Positions 52,707 to 61,815 of a stretch of 64,000 nucleotides of DNA are shown one piece after another. Each line of letters begins with the position of its first letter. Positions within the stretch are counted from its first letter, which is position 1. Made by a program: the position numbers and the translations under genes. Source of the stretch: CAYNRA01 sp046293395 (GTDB lineage: Bacteria; Bacteroidota; Bacteroidia; Cytophagales; Spirosomataceae); NCBI GenBank assembly GCA_046293395.1, contig JBKBOU010000001.1:372001-436000 (forward strand), read 5' to 3'. The notes under the pieces are model-generated. The model searched no databases, was not told the origin of the DNA, and saw only the letters and a list, made by a program, of their open reading frames with translations.

Positions 52707-55337
52707 ATGGCAGAAGAACTTGAAAATCTGGACAACGAAGGTGTGAATCAAGGAACCATTATTCCGATTCATATCGAAGATGAAATGCGTGGTGCATACA
52801 TCGATTATTCCATGTCCGTAATCATCTCAAGAGCATTACCTGATGTAAGAGATGGCTTTAAACCTGTACACCGCCGTGTTTTGTACGGTATGTCTGAATT
52901 AGGCGTGTACCACAACAGACCTTATAAAAAATCAGCCAGAATAGTAGGAGAGGTGTTGGGTAAATACCACCCGCACGGTGACTCTTCTGTCTATGAAACC
53001 ATGGTTCGGATGGCCCAAGAATGGTCTCTCCGTTACCCATTGGTAGATGGGCAAGGTAACTTTGGTTCAATAGATGGTGACTTTGCTGCTGCAATGAGAT
53101 ATACAGAAGCGCGTTTGAAAAGAGTTGCTGAGGAAATGCTCGCTGATATCAATAAGGATACAGTCACGTATCAACCTAATTTTGATGATTCTCTGGAAGA
53201 GCCATCTGTATTGCCAGCCCGAATTCCGAATCTCTTACTGAATGGTTCGTCTGGTATTGCGGTAGGTATGGCTACCAATATGGCTCCCCACAATTTAACG
53301 GAAGTTGTTGACGGCATCGCTGCATACATCGAAAATCCTGAAATTGAAATTGCCGAGCTAATGGAGCATATCAAAGCACCCGATTTCCCGACAGGTGGTA
53401 TCATCTACGGGTATAATGGTGTCAAATCTGCCTTTGAAACTGGGAGAGGTCGAGTTGTTATTCGCTCTGTGGCAAATTTTGAAGTTAGTAAAACAGGCAA
53501 AGACCAAATTGTTGTGACTGAAATTCCGTACATGGTGAATAAAGCTGCCATGATTGAGAAAACAGCGCAATTGGTGAATGAGAAAAAAATTGAAGGAATT
53601 TCTGATATTCGAGATGAGTCTGACAGAGATGGTTTGCGGATTGTCTATGATTTAAAAAGAGATGCTGTTCCAAACGTTGTTCTGAATAATCTTTATAAAT
53701 ATACGCAACTACAGTCTTCATTTAGCGTCAATAACGTGACTTTGGTGAATGGTCGCCCTATGTTGCTGAATCTAAAGGAGTTGATAAAGTATTACGTAGA
53801 ACACAGAATGAATGTGATAACGCGTCGTACTAAATTTGAACTTCGTGAAGCTGAAAAAAGAGCGCACATTCTCATTGGTTTATTGATTGCCCAAGATTTC
53901 ATTGATGCAGTAATTGCATTAATTCGCCGTTCAAAAGATCCTGATGAGGCTAAATTAGGTTTAATGAAAGGAGATTTTATGCTCCCTGATCAAAAAGTTG
54001 ATTTTGTTGCAAATGGATTGAACCGTCTCGGTATCGCCGATATAGTGAATGAAATTTCAGAGGATGCGATTCTTAGTGATATCCAAGCCAAAGCCATTCT
54101 TGATATGCGTTTGCAAAGATTGACTGGCCTGGAAAGAGATAAAATTCTTGGAGAATTTGAGGAAATCAAAGCGACGATTATTCGCTTGAATGAGATTTTA
54201 GCCTCTGATGAACTTAAAAAAGGGCTTATCAAAGAAGATTTGGCTGATATCAAAGCAAAATTTGGTGACGCTCGTAGATCCAAGATTGAGCTCGCATCGG
54301 GTGAGTTTAGCATTGAAGATATGATACCAGATGATGAAATGCTCGTTACAATTTCAAATCAAGGATATATCAAAAGAACATCTTTGCAAGAATATCGCAC
54401 ACAATCCCGTGGGGGAGTTGGCTCTCGTGCCGTAAAAACCAAAGATAATGACTATACAGAGCACTTGTTTGTTGCTACAAATCACAATTATTTGCTCTTC
54501 TTTACCGAGAAAGGTAAGTTATTCTGGCTTCGTGTTTTTGAAGTCCCTGAAGGTTCCAAAGTGTCTAAAGGACGAGCAATCCAAAACTTAATCAATATCG
54601 ATGCAGATGACCGAATCAAGGCTGTTCTAAACGTGAAAACCCTCTCTGACCCTGACTATATCAATAACAATTACATCGTTATGTGTACAGAAAAGGGAAT
54701 TGTGAAGAAAACGCTTCTTGAATTGTACTCAAGACCACGACAAAACGGAATTATTGCTATTTCCATCAACGAAGGCGATAATTTATTGGATGTTGCGTTG
54801 ACGAACGGAGACAATTTTATCGTTATTGCAGGTCAAGAAGGAAAAGCTGTTCGGTTCCACGAAGCGGGTATTCGTCCGATGGGTCGTGGTGCTGCGGGTG
54901 TGAAAGGAATTACGTTGGAAAATGAGACGAAAGCTATCGGAATGATTTGTGTATCAAGATTGGATACCCAACTCTTGGTCGTTTCAGAAAACGGATACGG
55001 AAAACGGTCAGATTTGGAAGAATTTAGAGTTACTTCACGAGGAGCAAAAGGGGTGAAGTCCCTTCAAGTTTCGGATAAAACAGGTAAACTTGTCGCAATT
55101 AAAGAAGTAACTGACGAAGATGACTTGATGATTATTACCGTAAATGGCATCGCAATCCGAATGAATGTTTCTGATTTACGTGTGATGGGTCGTGCCACAC
55201 AAGGGGTGAGGTTGATTAAATTGAATGGAAACGACGCTATTGCTTCCGTAACTCGTATCACGCGTGAAGAAGAAGTAGAAGAAATATCTCCAGAATCTAC
55301 TGAAAACCCAGAAAGTGAGGTCGAACCACAAAATTAA
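52707..55337 (+). CDS. gyrA: DNA gyrase subunit A
   Basis: GyrA cleaves and rejoins DNA in the GyrA2B2 complex that supercoils the chromosome. The 876 residues have the N-terminal domain with catalytic Tyr132 in AAAMRYTEARL and six C-terminal beta-pinwheel blades. The GyrA box appears as QSRGGVG. In the quinolone-resistance region (HPHGDSSVYETMVRMAQ), Ser93 matches the usual wild-type Ser, and Glu97 replaces the Asp of E. coli, which is common outside the enterobacteria. The C-terminal tail is acidic (EEEVEEISPESTENPESE). Confidence 0.97.
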   Translation: MAEELENLDNEGVNQGTIIPIHIEDEMRGAYIDYSMSVIISRALPDVRDGFKPVHRRVLYGMSELGVYHNRPYKKSARIVGEVLGKYHPHGDSSVYETMVRMAQEWSLRYPLVDGQGNFGSIDGDFAAAMRYTEARLKRVAEEMLADINKDTVTYQPNFDDSLEEPSVLPARIPNLLLNGSSGIAVGMATNMAPHNLTEVVDGIAAYIENPEIEIAELMEHIKAPDFPTGGIIYGYNGVKSAFETGRGRVVIRSVANFEVSKTGKDQIVVTEIPYMVNKAAMIEKTAQLVNEKKIEGISDIRDESDRDGLRIVYDLKRDAVPNVVLNNLYKYTQLQSSFSVNNVTLVNGRPMLLNLKELIKYYVEHRMNVITRRTKFELREAEKRAHILIGLLIAQDFIDAVIALIRRSKDPDEAKLGLMKGDFMLPDQKVDFVANGLNRLGIADIVNEISEDAILSDIQAKAILDMRLQRLTGLERDKILGEFEEIKATIIRLNEILASDELKKGLIKEDLADIKAKFGDARRSKIELASGEFSIEDMIPDDEMLVTISNQGYIKRTSLQEYRTQSRGGVGSRAVKTKDNDYTEHLFVATNHNYLLFFTEKGKLFWLRVFEVPEGSKVSKGRAIQNLINIDADDRIKAVLNVKTLSDPDYINNNYIVMCTEKGIVKKTLLELYSRPRQNGIIAISINEGDNLLDVALTNGDNFIVIAGQEGKAVRFHEAGIRPMGRGAAGVKGITLENETKAIGMICVSRLDTQLLVVSENGYGKRSDLEEFRVTSRGAKGVKSLQVSDKTGKLVAIKEVTDEDDLMIITVNGIAIRMNVSDLRVMGRATQGVRLIKLNGNDAIASVTRITREEEVEEISPESTENPESEVEPQN

Positions 55338-55356
55338 TTTTTTTGCAAACAACTAA

Positions 55357-56460
55357 ATGAATGTATATATGAACAAAAATGTTTTTTTAGCCTCTTTGAT
55401 GGGTATTGTATCTGTTCAAGCCATTGGACAAGACGCACTTCAAGACAAAATTAAAGAAGAAACGTGCATAGCACTTGAAAAAGCAGTTACAGCAAATTTA
55501 AAGAATGCCAATGACCCTAAAAAAGGAGTTAAATCAGCTACGTGGGTGAAATTAGCGGATTCGTATTTAAGTATGGCACTTGAGTGTGGAAAAGACTCTG
55601 TTGCAGCAATTAAAGCATACGATACATACAAAAAAGCTGTTGAAGTTGAGGCAGGAGGGAAGGCAGCTGCAAGCGTTGTGGCTAAGTTATCAGATTCCAA
55701 GTTATACTCTGGTTTAATGTCTCAAGGTGCTGCGTTTTACACTGCAAAAAGCTATGGTAATGCCGTTGAAATGTTCAAATTGGCAAATGAAGTGATGCCC
55801 AATGACACAACTGCTAGTTTATATACGGGGATTGTAGCACAGCAAAATCAGGATTATGCAACTGCAAAACAATATTTTGAACGTTTTATCGCCAATAATG
55901 GCAAAGATCCAGCCGTATTTTACAGCTTAGCCATTTTAGCTAAAAATGAGAAAGATTTTGATACAGCTATTCAAGTATTGAAAAAAGGTATCGCTGCTTC
56001 TCCAGCTGATAAGGATTTGAAAGGCGAATTGATTAATACGTATATTGTAGCAAATAAATTGCAAGATGCAATTGATGATTTGTCTAAATTAGTTGACTCA
56101 GACCCATCAAATATCCTAAATATTTTAAATCTTGGTTTATTATATGACAATTCTGGTGACAAAGAAATGGCAATGAAACAGTACCAAAGAGTACTGACAA
56201 TTGATTCAAATAATTACGATGCAAACTTTAGTATGGCAGTTATTTATTTCAATGAGGCTGTTGAGATTAAAAAAGCTGTAGATGCAATGGATATGAAAAC
56301 GTACAGAGCAGAAGGAAAGCAAGTCGAAGCAAAAGCTTGTGAGTCATTTGCAAAAGCGAATCCATTCTTTGAAAAATGTAATCAAGTAAATCCGGGACAG
56401 GATGAGGTGGTTAATAATTTAGAAACACTAAAGAATATATTAGCTCAGTGTGGTAAATAA
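55357..56460 (+). CDS. Secreted TPR-repeat protein
   Basis: The protein has 367 residues, or 363 from ATG 55369. A signal peptide (ending about QAIGQ) is followed by several tetratricopeptide repeats between ~115 and ~300 (AKSYGNAVEMFKLANEVMP, NQDYATAKQYFERFIANNG, EKDFDTAIQVLKKGIAASP, ...DKEMAMKQYQRVLTID). TPRs bind partner proteins, so it is probably a periplasmic scaffold of unknown function. It sits 20 bp after gyrA and may be co-transcribed with it. It ends at a strong terminator. Confidence 0.85.
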   Translation: MNVYMNKNVFLASLMGIVSVQAIGQDALQDKIKEETCIALEKAVTANLKNANDPKKGVKSATWVKLADSYLSMALECGKDSVAAIKAYDTYKKAVEVEAGGKAAASVVAKLSDSKLYSGLMSQGAAFYTAKSYGNAVEMFKLANEVMPNDTTASLYTGIVAQQNQDYATAKQYFERFIANNGKDPAVFYSLAILAKNEKDFDTAIQVLKKGIAASPADKDLKGELINTYIVANKLQDAIDDLSKLVDSDPSNILNILNLGLLYDNSGDKEMAMKQYQRVLTIDSNNYDANFSMAVIYFNEAVEIKKAVDAMDMKTYRAEGKQVEAKACESFAKANPFFEKCNQVNPGQDEVVNNLETLKNILAQCGK

Positions 56461-56473
56461 TCATTAATGTATC

Positions 56474-56517
56474 AAATAAAAAAGGAGACTACATCAAAGT
56501 AGTCTCCTTTTTTATTT
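56474..56517. terminator. Strong terminator after the TPR gene
   Basis: Perfect 19-bp stem (56474-56492 with 56499-56517), 6-nt loop, A- and T-runs. Confidence 0.88.
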
Positions 56518-56598
56518 CTAAAATGTTGGAATTGTAGAGGAGTTTGGATGAATTCTGTTTTGAATATTCTATTTAACATAATATAAATTATATAACAT

Positions 56599-57042
56599 CT
56601 ATATTTTGGGCACAAACTCGACAAATGTATTATCACTGTAAAATACGAGTATCCGTTGCACTTGTTTTTCAGATGTATTAACCTGCGTATGTATAGCTGT
56701 AGTAATGGGTTGAGTTGATGAATTAATCGTTTTTAATCTATCAACTTCGTTGCTTTTTTCTTCCTTCGTTGACTCTATCTGTTTGCGCTCGATTACAATA
56801 TTTTTTAATACATGAATGGGCACCTCTTCATTATCCAGATACCATTTGTAACCAAGCTCTGGAAATCGTGTAATTATCTTCTGGATGACTTCTAAGCTTG
56901 GTTTATTTCTACCTGTTATGATATGAGATAATATAGGCCGACTAATAGAAATCTCGTCTGCAAATTGTGAATAAGGAATGTTTAATGCCTCCACTAATTG
57001 TATAATCTTTTGATTCAGGTCTTTTACTTTTGTTAATGACAT
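56599..57042 (-). CDS. Small XRE-family regulator
   Basis: The protein has 147 residues from ATG 57042. Residues ~8-60 form a Cro/CI-type helix-turn-helix (PYSQFADEISISRPILSHIITGRNKPSLEVIQKII). A charged linker and a short C-terminal beta-rich segment (VQRILVFYSDNTFVEFVPKI) of unknown role follow. Proteins with this layout are common single-gene regulators in Cytophagales. A 14-bp direct repeat lies on either side of its promoter and may be its operator. Confidence 0.8.
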   Translation of the reverse strand: MSLTKVKDLNQKIIQLVEALNIPYSQFADEISISRPILSHIITGRNKPSLEVIQKIITRFPELGYKWYLDNEEVPIHVLKNIVIERKQIESTKEEKSNEVDRLKTINSSTQPITTAIHTQVNTSEKQVQRILVFYSDNTFVEFVPKI

Positions 57043-57043
57043 A

Positions 57044-57162
57044 TAGTTTATATTTGTTAACACTTTACTGGTAAACAAAAGTAAAAAATGTATAGATTAT
57101 AAACAAGTTACATATAAAACAAATGTTAATTTATTTTTGTATATATAGTAGTTTATATTTGT
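57044..57162. promoter_or_regulatory. XRE promoter with flanking 14-bp direct repeats
   Basis: TAGTTTATATTTGT occurs exactly at 57044-57057 and 57149-57162. Between them the minus strand carries TTG (57104-57106), 20 bp, TACTTTTG (57076-57083), the promoter for the XRE gene. The repeats could be operator sites for autoregulation. Confidence 0.45.
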
Positions 57163-57216
57163 AAATCAACATCGTTTCGAATTGTAAATCGGGAGATTAG
57201 GGATGTGTAAAGCAAA

Positions 57217-57254
57217 AAAAAACGCCTTACAACATTTGTTACAAGGCGTTTTTT
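57217..57254 (-). terminator. Terminator after dapD
   Basis: 12-bp outer stem (57217-57228 with 57243-57254), a partly paired loop, and a T-run on the minus strand. Confidence 0.8.
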
Positions 57255-57273
57255 ATACGTGATTTTCACTCTC

Positions 57274-58095
57274 TTATACAGTTACATTGTTATCTCGCAA
57301 TGCTTGATTTAGGGAGGTTTTAAGGTCGGTACTCTCCTTTCTTTTACCGATTATCAAAGCACATGGCACGCCATAAGTACCAGCTGGGAATTGTTTTTGG
57401 ATTGTTCCAGGGATAACTACCGAGTTTTCTGGAACAAAACCAGTGTATTCTATGGGTTTTTCACCTGTAACATCGATTATTTTTGAGCTACCAGTGATGG
57501 TCACTCCTGCGCCTAAAACAGCTCTTTTACCAATATGTGCACCCTCTACAACGATGCATCTTGACCCAATAAATGCTCCATCTTCAATAATTACAGGAGA
57601 TGCTTGTGCCGGTTCCAATACGCCTCCGATACCCACACCTCCACTTAAATGAACATCTTTTCCTATTTGAGCACAGCTACCTACCGTTGCCCAGGTATCA
57701 ACCATTGTACCCGAGTCAACATAAGCACCAATGTTTACATAAGACGGCATTAGAATGACCCCATTTGCTAAATAAGAACCATATCTCGCCACTGCGGGAG
57801 GTACGACTCGAACACCAAGTTTGTCGTAATTCGTTTTTAGTAACATTTTATCGTTATAATGAAAAATGCCTACCTCTTCTACTTTCATCTTTCGTAATGG
57901 GAAGTAAAGTATGATCGCCTTCTTGACCCATTCATTGGTAATCCATTGGCCTGTGTCAGAGTCTGGCTGTGCAACCCTTAGAACACCTTTATCAACTTGT
58001 TCAACTACCCATTCAATTGCGGACACTACTTCAGAATTTGAAAGCAAATCCCTTTGCTCCCACGCATTTTCAATCAAACTTTTGGTTTTTTCCAT
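57274..58095 (-). CDS. dapD: Tetrahydrodipicolinate N-succinyltransferase
   Basis: DapD makes N-succinyl-2-amino-6-oxopimelate in the succinylase branch of diaminopimelate and lysine synthesis. The 273 residues have the left-handed beta-helix hexapeptide repeats (SYVNIGAYVDSGTMVDTWATVGSCAQIGKDVHLSGGVGIGG...) and a short helical C-terminus. It stands alone with its own terminator. The promoter was not recognised in the AT-rich upstream region. Confidence 0.96.
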   Translation of the reverse strand: MEKTKSLIENAWEQRDLLSNSEVVSAIEWVVEQVDKGVLRVAQPDSDTGQWITNEWVKKAIILYFPLRKMKVEEVGIFHYNDKMLLKTNYDKLGVRVVPPAVARYGSYLANGVILMPSYVNIGAYVDSGTMVDTWATVGSCAQIGKDVHLSGGVGIGGVLEPAQASPVIIEDGAFIGSRCIVVEGAHIGKRAVLGAGVTITGSSKIIDVTGEKPIEYTGFVPENSVVIPGTIQKQFPAGTYGVPCALIIGKRKESTDLKTSLNQALRDNNVTV

Positions 58096-58573
58096 TAAAC
58101 TTTTTAAATAAATAAATAATAAATTAATTGTTTACGTAAAAGCACATAAAATAATGATTATGAGTTACTTAGATGTATATATTCTTTATATTTTACTAAG
58201 GTATAAAATATAAATATTCTAATCAGAATTTTATTTTATATTCTCTTTTCCTAAGTAAATCAAACACCTTTGTTATTGCTTTTACATACAAATATAATGG
58301 ATGAATTACATTAATAAGTCACTTTCAAAATTTGGTTATTATAAGTAGTGCTAGAAGGTTTGCATTGGTATGCTTAATTTATACTGGAATAAGTGAAGAT
58401 TAAGGCTCCTACCCTATTTATCTTATTTTCTCCTCCATTTTTAGTCGTAATGACGTAGTATTAGATGGAATGTAATTGTCGAGCCTTAAAAGGCTTAATA
58501 AATAATTAGTAGTAAGAAATAAATAAGATATTTAAGCTATTTATTTTAGTATTTTTTGACAAAATTAGCAAAA

Positions 58574-58666
58574 TACTAATCTGTATGTTTTTAATTACTA
58601 ACTAGATTATATCGTATTACTAATTTATATTAGCATAAAACTAACAATCTTTATGATTATACTAAC
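58574..58666 (+). repeat. Five phased ACTAA(C/T) heptamers upstream of gapA
   Basis: Heptamers at 58574 (TACTAAT), 58596 (TACTAAC), 58618 (TACTAAT), 58639 (AACTAAC) and 58660 (TACTAAC). Start-to-start distances are 22, 22, 21 and 21 bp, about two helical turns, and the last copy ends 24 bp before the gapA -7 box. The phase suggests binding of one protein along a single DNA face. Confidence 0.6.
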
Positions 58667-58690
58667 TAAGTATTTGACCATCCATTTTTG

Positions 58691-58698
58691 TATATTTG
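58691..58698 (+). promoter_or_regulatory. gapA -7 box
   Basis: TATATTTG matches TAnnTTTG and lies 31 bp before the ATG at 58730. The nearest TTTG (58673-58676) is only 14 bp upstream, shorter than usual, so the promoter may need an activator. Confidence 0.45.
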
Positions 58699-58729
58699 CA
58701 AAATCATTCACTTATTTTAATCAATCTAC

Positions 58730-59737
58730 ATGTCAAAAGTAAAAGTAGCAATTAATGGTTTTGGACGTATTGGACGTCTTGTTTTCAGACAAATTTACAA
58801 CATGGAGGGTATAGATATCGTTGCTATCAACGATCTTACAAGTCCTTCCGTATTGGCACACCTACTCAAATATGACACAGCACAAGGGAGATTTGAACAA
58901 ACAGTAACATCGACTGATTCGTCCATAATAGTAAATGGAGAAGAGATTGTTATTTACTCGCAAAGAGATCCAAAAATGATTCCATGGGGACAACATCAAG
59001 TAGATGTAGTGCTAGAATGTACAGGATTCTTTACCAGTGATACCTCAGCTGCTGGCCACATTGAAGCAGGAGCTAAAAAAGTAGTTATCTCCGCTCCCGC
59101 TACAGGCGACCTAAAAACCATCGTATTCAATGTAAACCATCAAATACTAGACGGATCAGAGACAATCATAAGCTGTGCCTCGTGTACAACAAACTGCCTT
59201 GCACCTATGGCGCAAGTACTCGAAGAAAATTTTGGTATTGTAAATGGACTTATGACAACTGTTCACGCATATACAAATGACCAAAATACTCAGGACGCAC
59301 CACATCCAAAAGGAGATTTAAGAAGAGCTAGAGCCGCCGCACAAAATATTGTACCAAACAGTACAGGTGCAGCTAAGGCTATCGGTCTAGTTCTACCAGC
59401 TTTGAAAGGCAAACTTGATGGTTCTGCACAAAGAGTACCAACATTGACTGGTTCACTGACTGAACTAACGGTCGTATTAGGTAAAAAAGTTACAGTAGAG
59501 GAAGTCAATGCTAGCATGAAAAAAGCAGCAAATGATTCGTTCGGCTATACAGAAGATGAAATCGTATCTGGTGACGTTATAGGAATTTCCTACGGTTCAT
59601 TGTTTGACGCAACGCAAACAAGAGTACAAACAGTCGGTGATGTACAACTGGTTAGAACTGTAAGCTGGTATGATAATGAAATGTCTTATGTTTCTCAACT
59701 GGTAAGAACAGTAAAATACTTCGCTGAACTTATCTAA
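58730..59737 (+). CDS. gapA: Glyceraldehyde-3-phosphate dehydrogenase
   Basis: GAPDH converts glyceraldehyde-3-phosphate to 1,3-bisphosphoglycerate with NAD+ in glycolysis. The 335 residues have the N-terminal INGFGRIGRLVFR Rossmann motif. Asp35 in INDL indicates NAD+ preference, and catalytic Cys152 lies in SCASCTTNC. It stands alone behind an unusual array of phased repeats and has a terminator directly after it. Confidence 0.97.
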   Translation: MSKVKVAINGFGRIGRLVFRQIYNMEGIDIVAINDLTSPSVLAHLLKYDTAQGRFEQTVTSTDSSIIVNGEEIVIYSQRDPKMIPWGQHQVDVVLECTGFFTSDTSAAGHIEAGAKKVVISAPATGDLKTIVFNVNHQILDGSETIISCASCTTNCLAPMAQVLEENFGIVNGLMTTVHAYTNDQNTQDAPHPKGDLRRARAAAQNIVPNSTGAAKAIGLVLPALKGKLDGSAQRVPTLTGSLTELTVVLGKKVTVEEVNASMKKAANDSFGYTEDEIVSGDVIGISYGSLFDATQTRVQTVGDVQLVRTVSWYDNEMSYVSQLVRTVKYFAELI

Positions 59738-59762
59738 ATTTAAACATAAAACTTAGTGTAAT

Positions 59763-59789
59763 AAAAAAAGGGCTGTAAGCCCTTTTTTT
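59763..59789. terminator. Bidirectional terminator between gapA and trmB
   Basis: 12-bp stem (59763-59774 with 59778-59789), 3-nt loop, A- and T-runs. Confidence 0.85.
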
Positions 59790-59790
59790 A

Positions 59791-60450
59791 TTAGTTTCTT
59801 AATTTACACTTCACATAACTTATTTTGTGACCTTTTGATACAAATAAGGTTTCATAGTACGTCTTAATTTCATGATGTTCAGGAAGTAAATCAGATTCAT
59901 ATAAATCCCTTGTTTGATCTAAAACAATCAAATCAGGGTCATTCTTAATGACTTCAATAGAATATTCGAATAAAAAATCACTATCTGTTTTCAAGTGAAA
60001 CAAGCCACCCGGTTTTAGAACCTTTTTATAAAGTTCTAAAAAACGAGCATTCGTTAGCCGCCTCTTTTCTTCTTTATCTCTAGGTTGAGGGTCAGGATGT
60101 ACAAGCCAAATTTCTGAAACTTCTCCTTCATCGAAAAATTCTTCTAAAAATTGAATCCCACATCTCAAAAAAGCAACATTTGATAAACCATTTTGTTGAG
60201 CATATTTTGAACCACGACTAATTCTATCCCCTTTAATATCGATACCTATGAAATTTAGTTCAGGAAAGACTTTACCTAAACCAACCGTATATTCTCCTTT
60301 ACCACAAGCAAGTTCCAAGACAATGGGACTATCGTTTTTAAAATAAATATCGTTCCATTTACCTTTAATCGTGGTATATAAATCCTTTCCCTTTTCAATA
60401 ACATTCGCAGCTTGACGATTATGTTCAAATCTTTCTAATTTTCTTCTCAC
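59791..60450 (-). CDS. trmB: tRNA (guanine-N7-)-methyltransferase
   Basis: TrmB makes m7G46 in the variable loop of tRNAs. The 219 residues have the SAM-binding motif VLELACGKGEYTVGL, then IGIDIKGDRISRGSKYA, WLVHPDPQPRDKEEKRRLTN and FHLKTDSDFLFEYS. The class motif HPDPWPK of other species appears here as HPDPQPRDK. It is 18 bp downstream of folC and may be co-transcribed with it. Confidence 0.95.
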   Translation of the reverse strand: MRRKLERFEHNRQAANVIEKGKDLYTTIKGKWNDIYFKNDSPIVLELACGKGEYTVGLGKVFPELNFIGIDIKGDRISRGSKYAQQNGLSNVAFLRCGIQFLEEFFDEGEVSEIWLVHPDPQPRDKEEKRRLTNARFLELYKKVLKPGGLFHLKTDSDFLFEYSIEVIKNDPDLIVLDQTRDLYESDLLPEHHEIKTYYETLFVSKGHKISYVKCKLRN

Positions 60451-60468
60451 AACACTGTTTCTATATAA

Positions 60469-61779
60469 TTATAAACTATTTAATTCTGCAACTAAAAAAG
60501 TACTACCACCAACAAATATAAAGTCATCTTCTCCTAATGAACCCTGTAAGTGAGTAAGTAATTCATTAACATCTGAGAACACATCATAATTTAATCCATG
60601 ACGCTCTCCTAATCTAGCCAATTCATCCTTAGTACAAGACCGGAAATTCGATGGTATTTCACAAAAATAAAAGTGACTTTTCGAAGGCAATAACTTAATA
60701 ATACTGTCTGCATCTTTATCACGCATAAAACCCAAAACAAAGTGAAGGTGACGTTCATTCCATTTTGAAAAAAATAAATTATGTTCCTCAAATGCATGAG
60801 AATTATGACCCGTATCTGCAATAATGAGCGGATTTTCTCCCAAACATTGCCATCTACCTTTTAACTTCGTAAGTTTTGTCACCTCTTCTAAGCCTTTTCT
60901 GAACGAAACTTCAGGTATTTTAAATCTTGTTGACTCATTCAAAAATTGAAACAACCCATAAACACCAATCAAATTATCACGTTGGTACTCCCCAACAAGT
61001 CCACAATTCAAAGTAAACTTCTTGTCTCGGAAGCTATCATTTAACATAAATTCAACCATGTTGAAGTGAATATTCACTCTCCAATTATTATCAATATATA
61101 TCGTATCCTTTAAAAAGACAACATTTGCTTCTTGGGACTTCCCAACTTCCTCAAATACATTACGTGTTTCAGGTAAAACATCCACCACAAGAGCTGTCGT
61201 GTTGGGTTTAAATATACCTGCTTTTTGGAACGCAATCTCTGCTTTTGTATGACCGAGAATATCAGTGTGATCTAGTCCAATATTCGTAATTAATGAAACA
61301 AGCGGATGAATAATATTTGTAGAATCAAACCTACCCCCTAGACCAACTTCAATAATGGCGATGTCCACTTTCTGTTCGGCGAAATAACTAAATGTCATCA
61401 ATAATGTCCATTCAAAAAAGGACGGCCGAAAGTCAAGCATCATTCCTTTGTATTTTTCAACAAAAGAAACCACAAACTCTTTACTCATCTCGTCGCCATT
61501 CACTTTTGCCCGTTCTGTAAACGATTTTAAATGTGGAGATGTATATAGGCCAACTCGGTATCCAGCCGACTGCAATATAGCAGCCGTCATGTGAGAGGTA
61601 CTACCTTTCCCATTAGTTCCACCAATATGAATAGTAGGATATTTATCTTGTGGATTATCAAGAAGAGAACAAAGACTTCGAATAGTATTCAAACCTGGCT
61701 TGTATGCCTTTTGTCCATCTCGCTGAAAAAAAGGAAGTTGATTATATAAAAAAGCTAGTGTAGATTCGTAATCTGACAT
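60469..61779 (-). CDS. folC: Folylpolyglutamate/dihydrofolate synthase
   Basis: FolC adds glutamates to folate (and makes dihydrofolate from dihydropteroate). The 436 residues from ATG 61779 have the P-loop GGTNGKGST (53-61). Other Mur-ligase-family segments are GLYTSPHLKSFTERAKVNG, IIEVGLGGRFDSTNII and DTGHN. The start was chosen at this ATG because the frame extends upstream only to a TTG. A hairpin with a T-run just before the ATG ends the TonB gene. Confidence 0.95.
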   Translation of the reverse strand: MSDYESTLAFLYNQLPFFQRDGQKAYKPGLNTIRSLCSLLDNPQDKYPTIHIGGTNGKGSTSHMTAAILQSAGYRVGLYTSPHLKSFTERAKVNGDEMSKEFVVSFVEKYKGMMLDFRPSFFEWTLLMTFSYFAEQKVDIAIIEVGLGGRFDSTNIIHPLVSLITNIGLDHTDILGHTKAEIAFQKAGIFKPNTTALVVDVLPETRNVFEEVGKSQEANVVFLKDTIYIDNNWRVNIHFNMVEFMLNDSFRDKKFTLNCGLVGEYQRDNLIGVYGLFQFLNESTRFKIPEVSFRKGLEEVTKLTKLKGRWQCLGENPLIIADTGHNSHAFEEHNLFFSKWNERHLHFVLGFMRDKDADSIIKLLPSKSHFYFCEIPSNFRSCTKDELARLGERHGLNYDVFSDVNELLTHLQGSLGEDDFIFVGGSTFLVAELNSL

Positions 61780-61807
61780 AAAAAAAGGACTTTCCGTTAG
61801 AAAGCCC
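61780..61807 (-). terminator. Terminator between the TonB-like gene and folC
   Basis: 8-bp stem with one mismatch (61787-61794 with 61800-61807), 5-nt loop, and a T-run on the minus strand that reaches the folC ATG. Confidence 0.65.
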
Positions 61808-61815
61808 AAAATTAC

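Larger units (their letters stand above)
58096..58729. other. 634-bp AT-rich intergenic region between dapD and gapA
   Basis: No ORF with coding character was seen. The region is very A+T rich with many TAA/ATA runs. It must contain the divergent dapD and gapA promoters. The right part holds five regularly spaced TACTAA-type heptamers (58574-58666) and the gapA -7 box. The left and middle parts (58096-58560) show short repeats such as AATAAATAA and two TTAGTA (58506-58511 and 58546-58551), the complement of the array core. I see no RNA gene. Confidence 0.5.

Noticed and set aside
57274..58095. dapD as a generic hexapeptide acyltransferase
   Set aside because: Length and the central and C-terminal motifs fit tetrahydrodipicolinate succinyltransferase specifically.
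58574..58666. Regular repeats as a CRISPR array
   Set aside because: The repeats are only 7 bp and the intervals ~14 bp, far shorter than any CRISPR repeat or spacer, and no cas gene is present.
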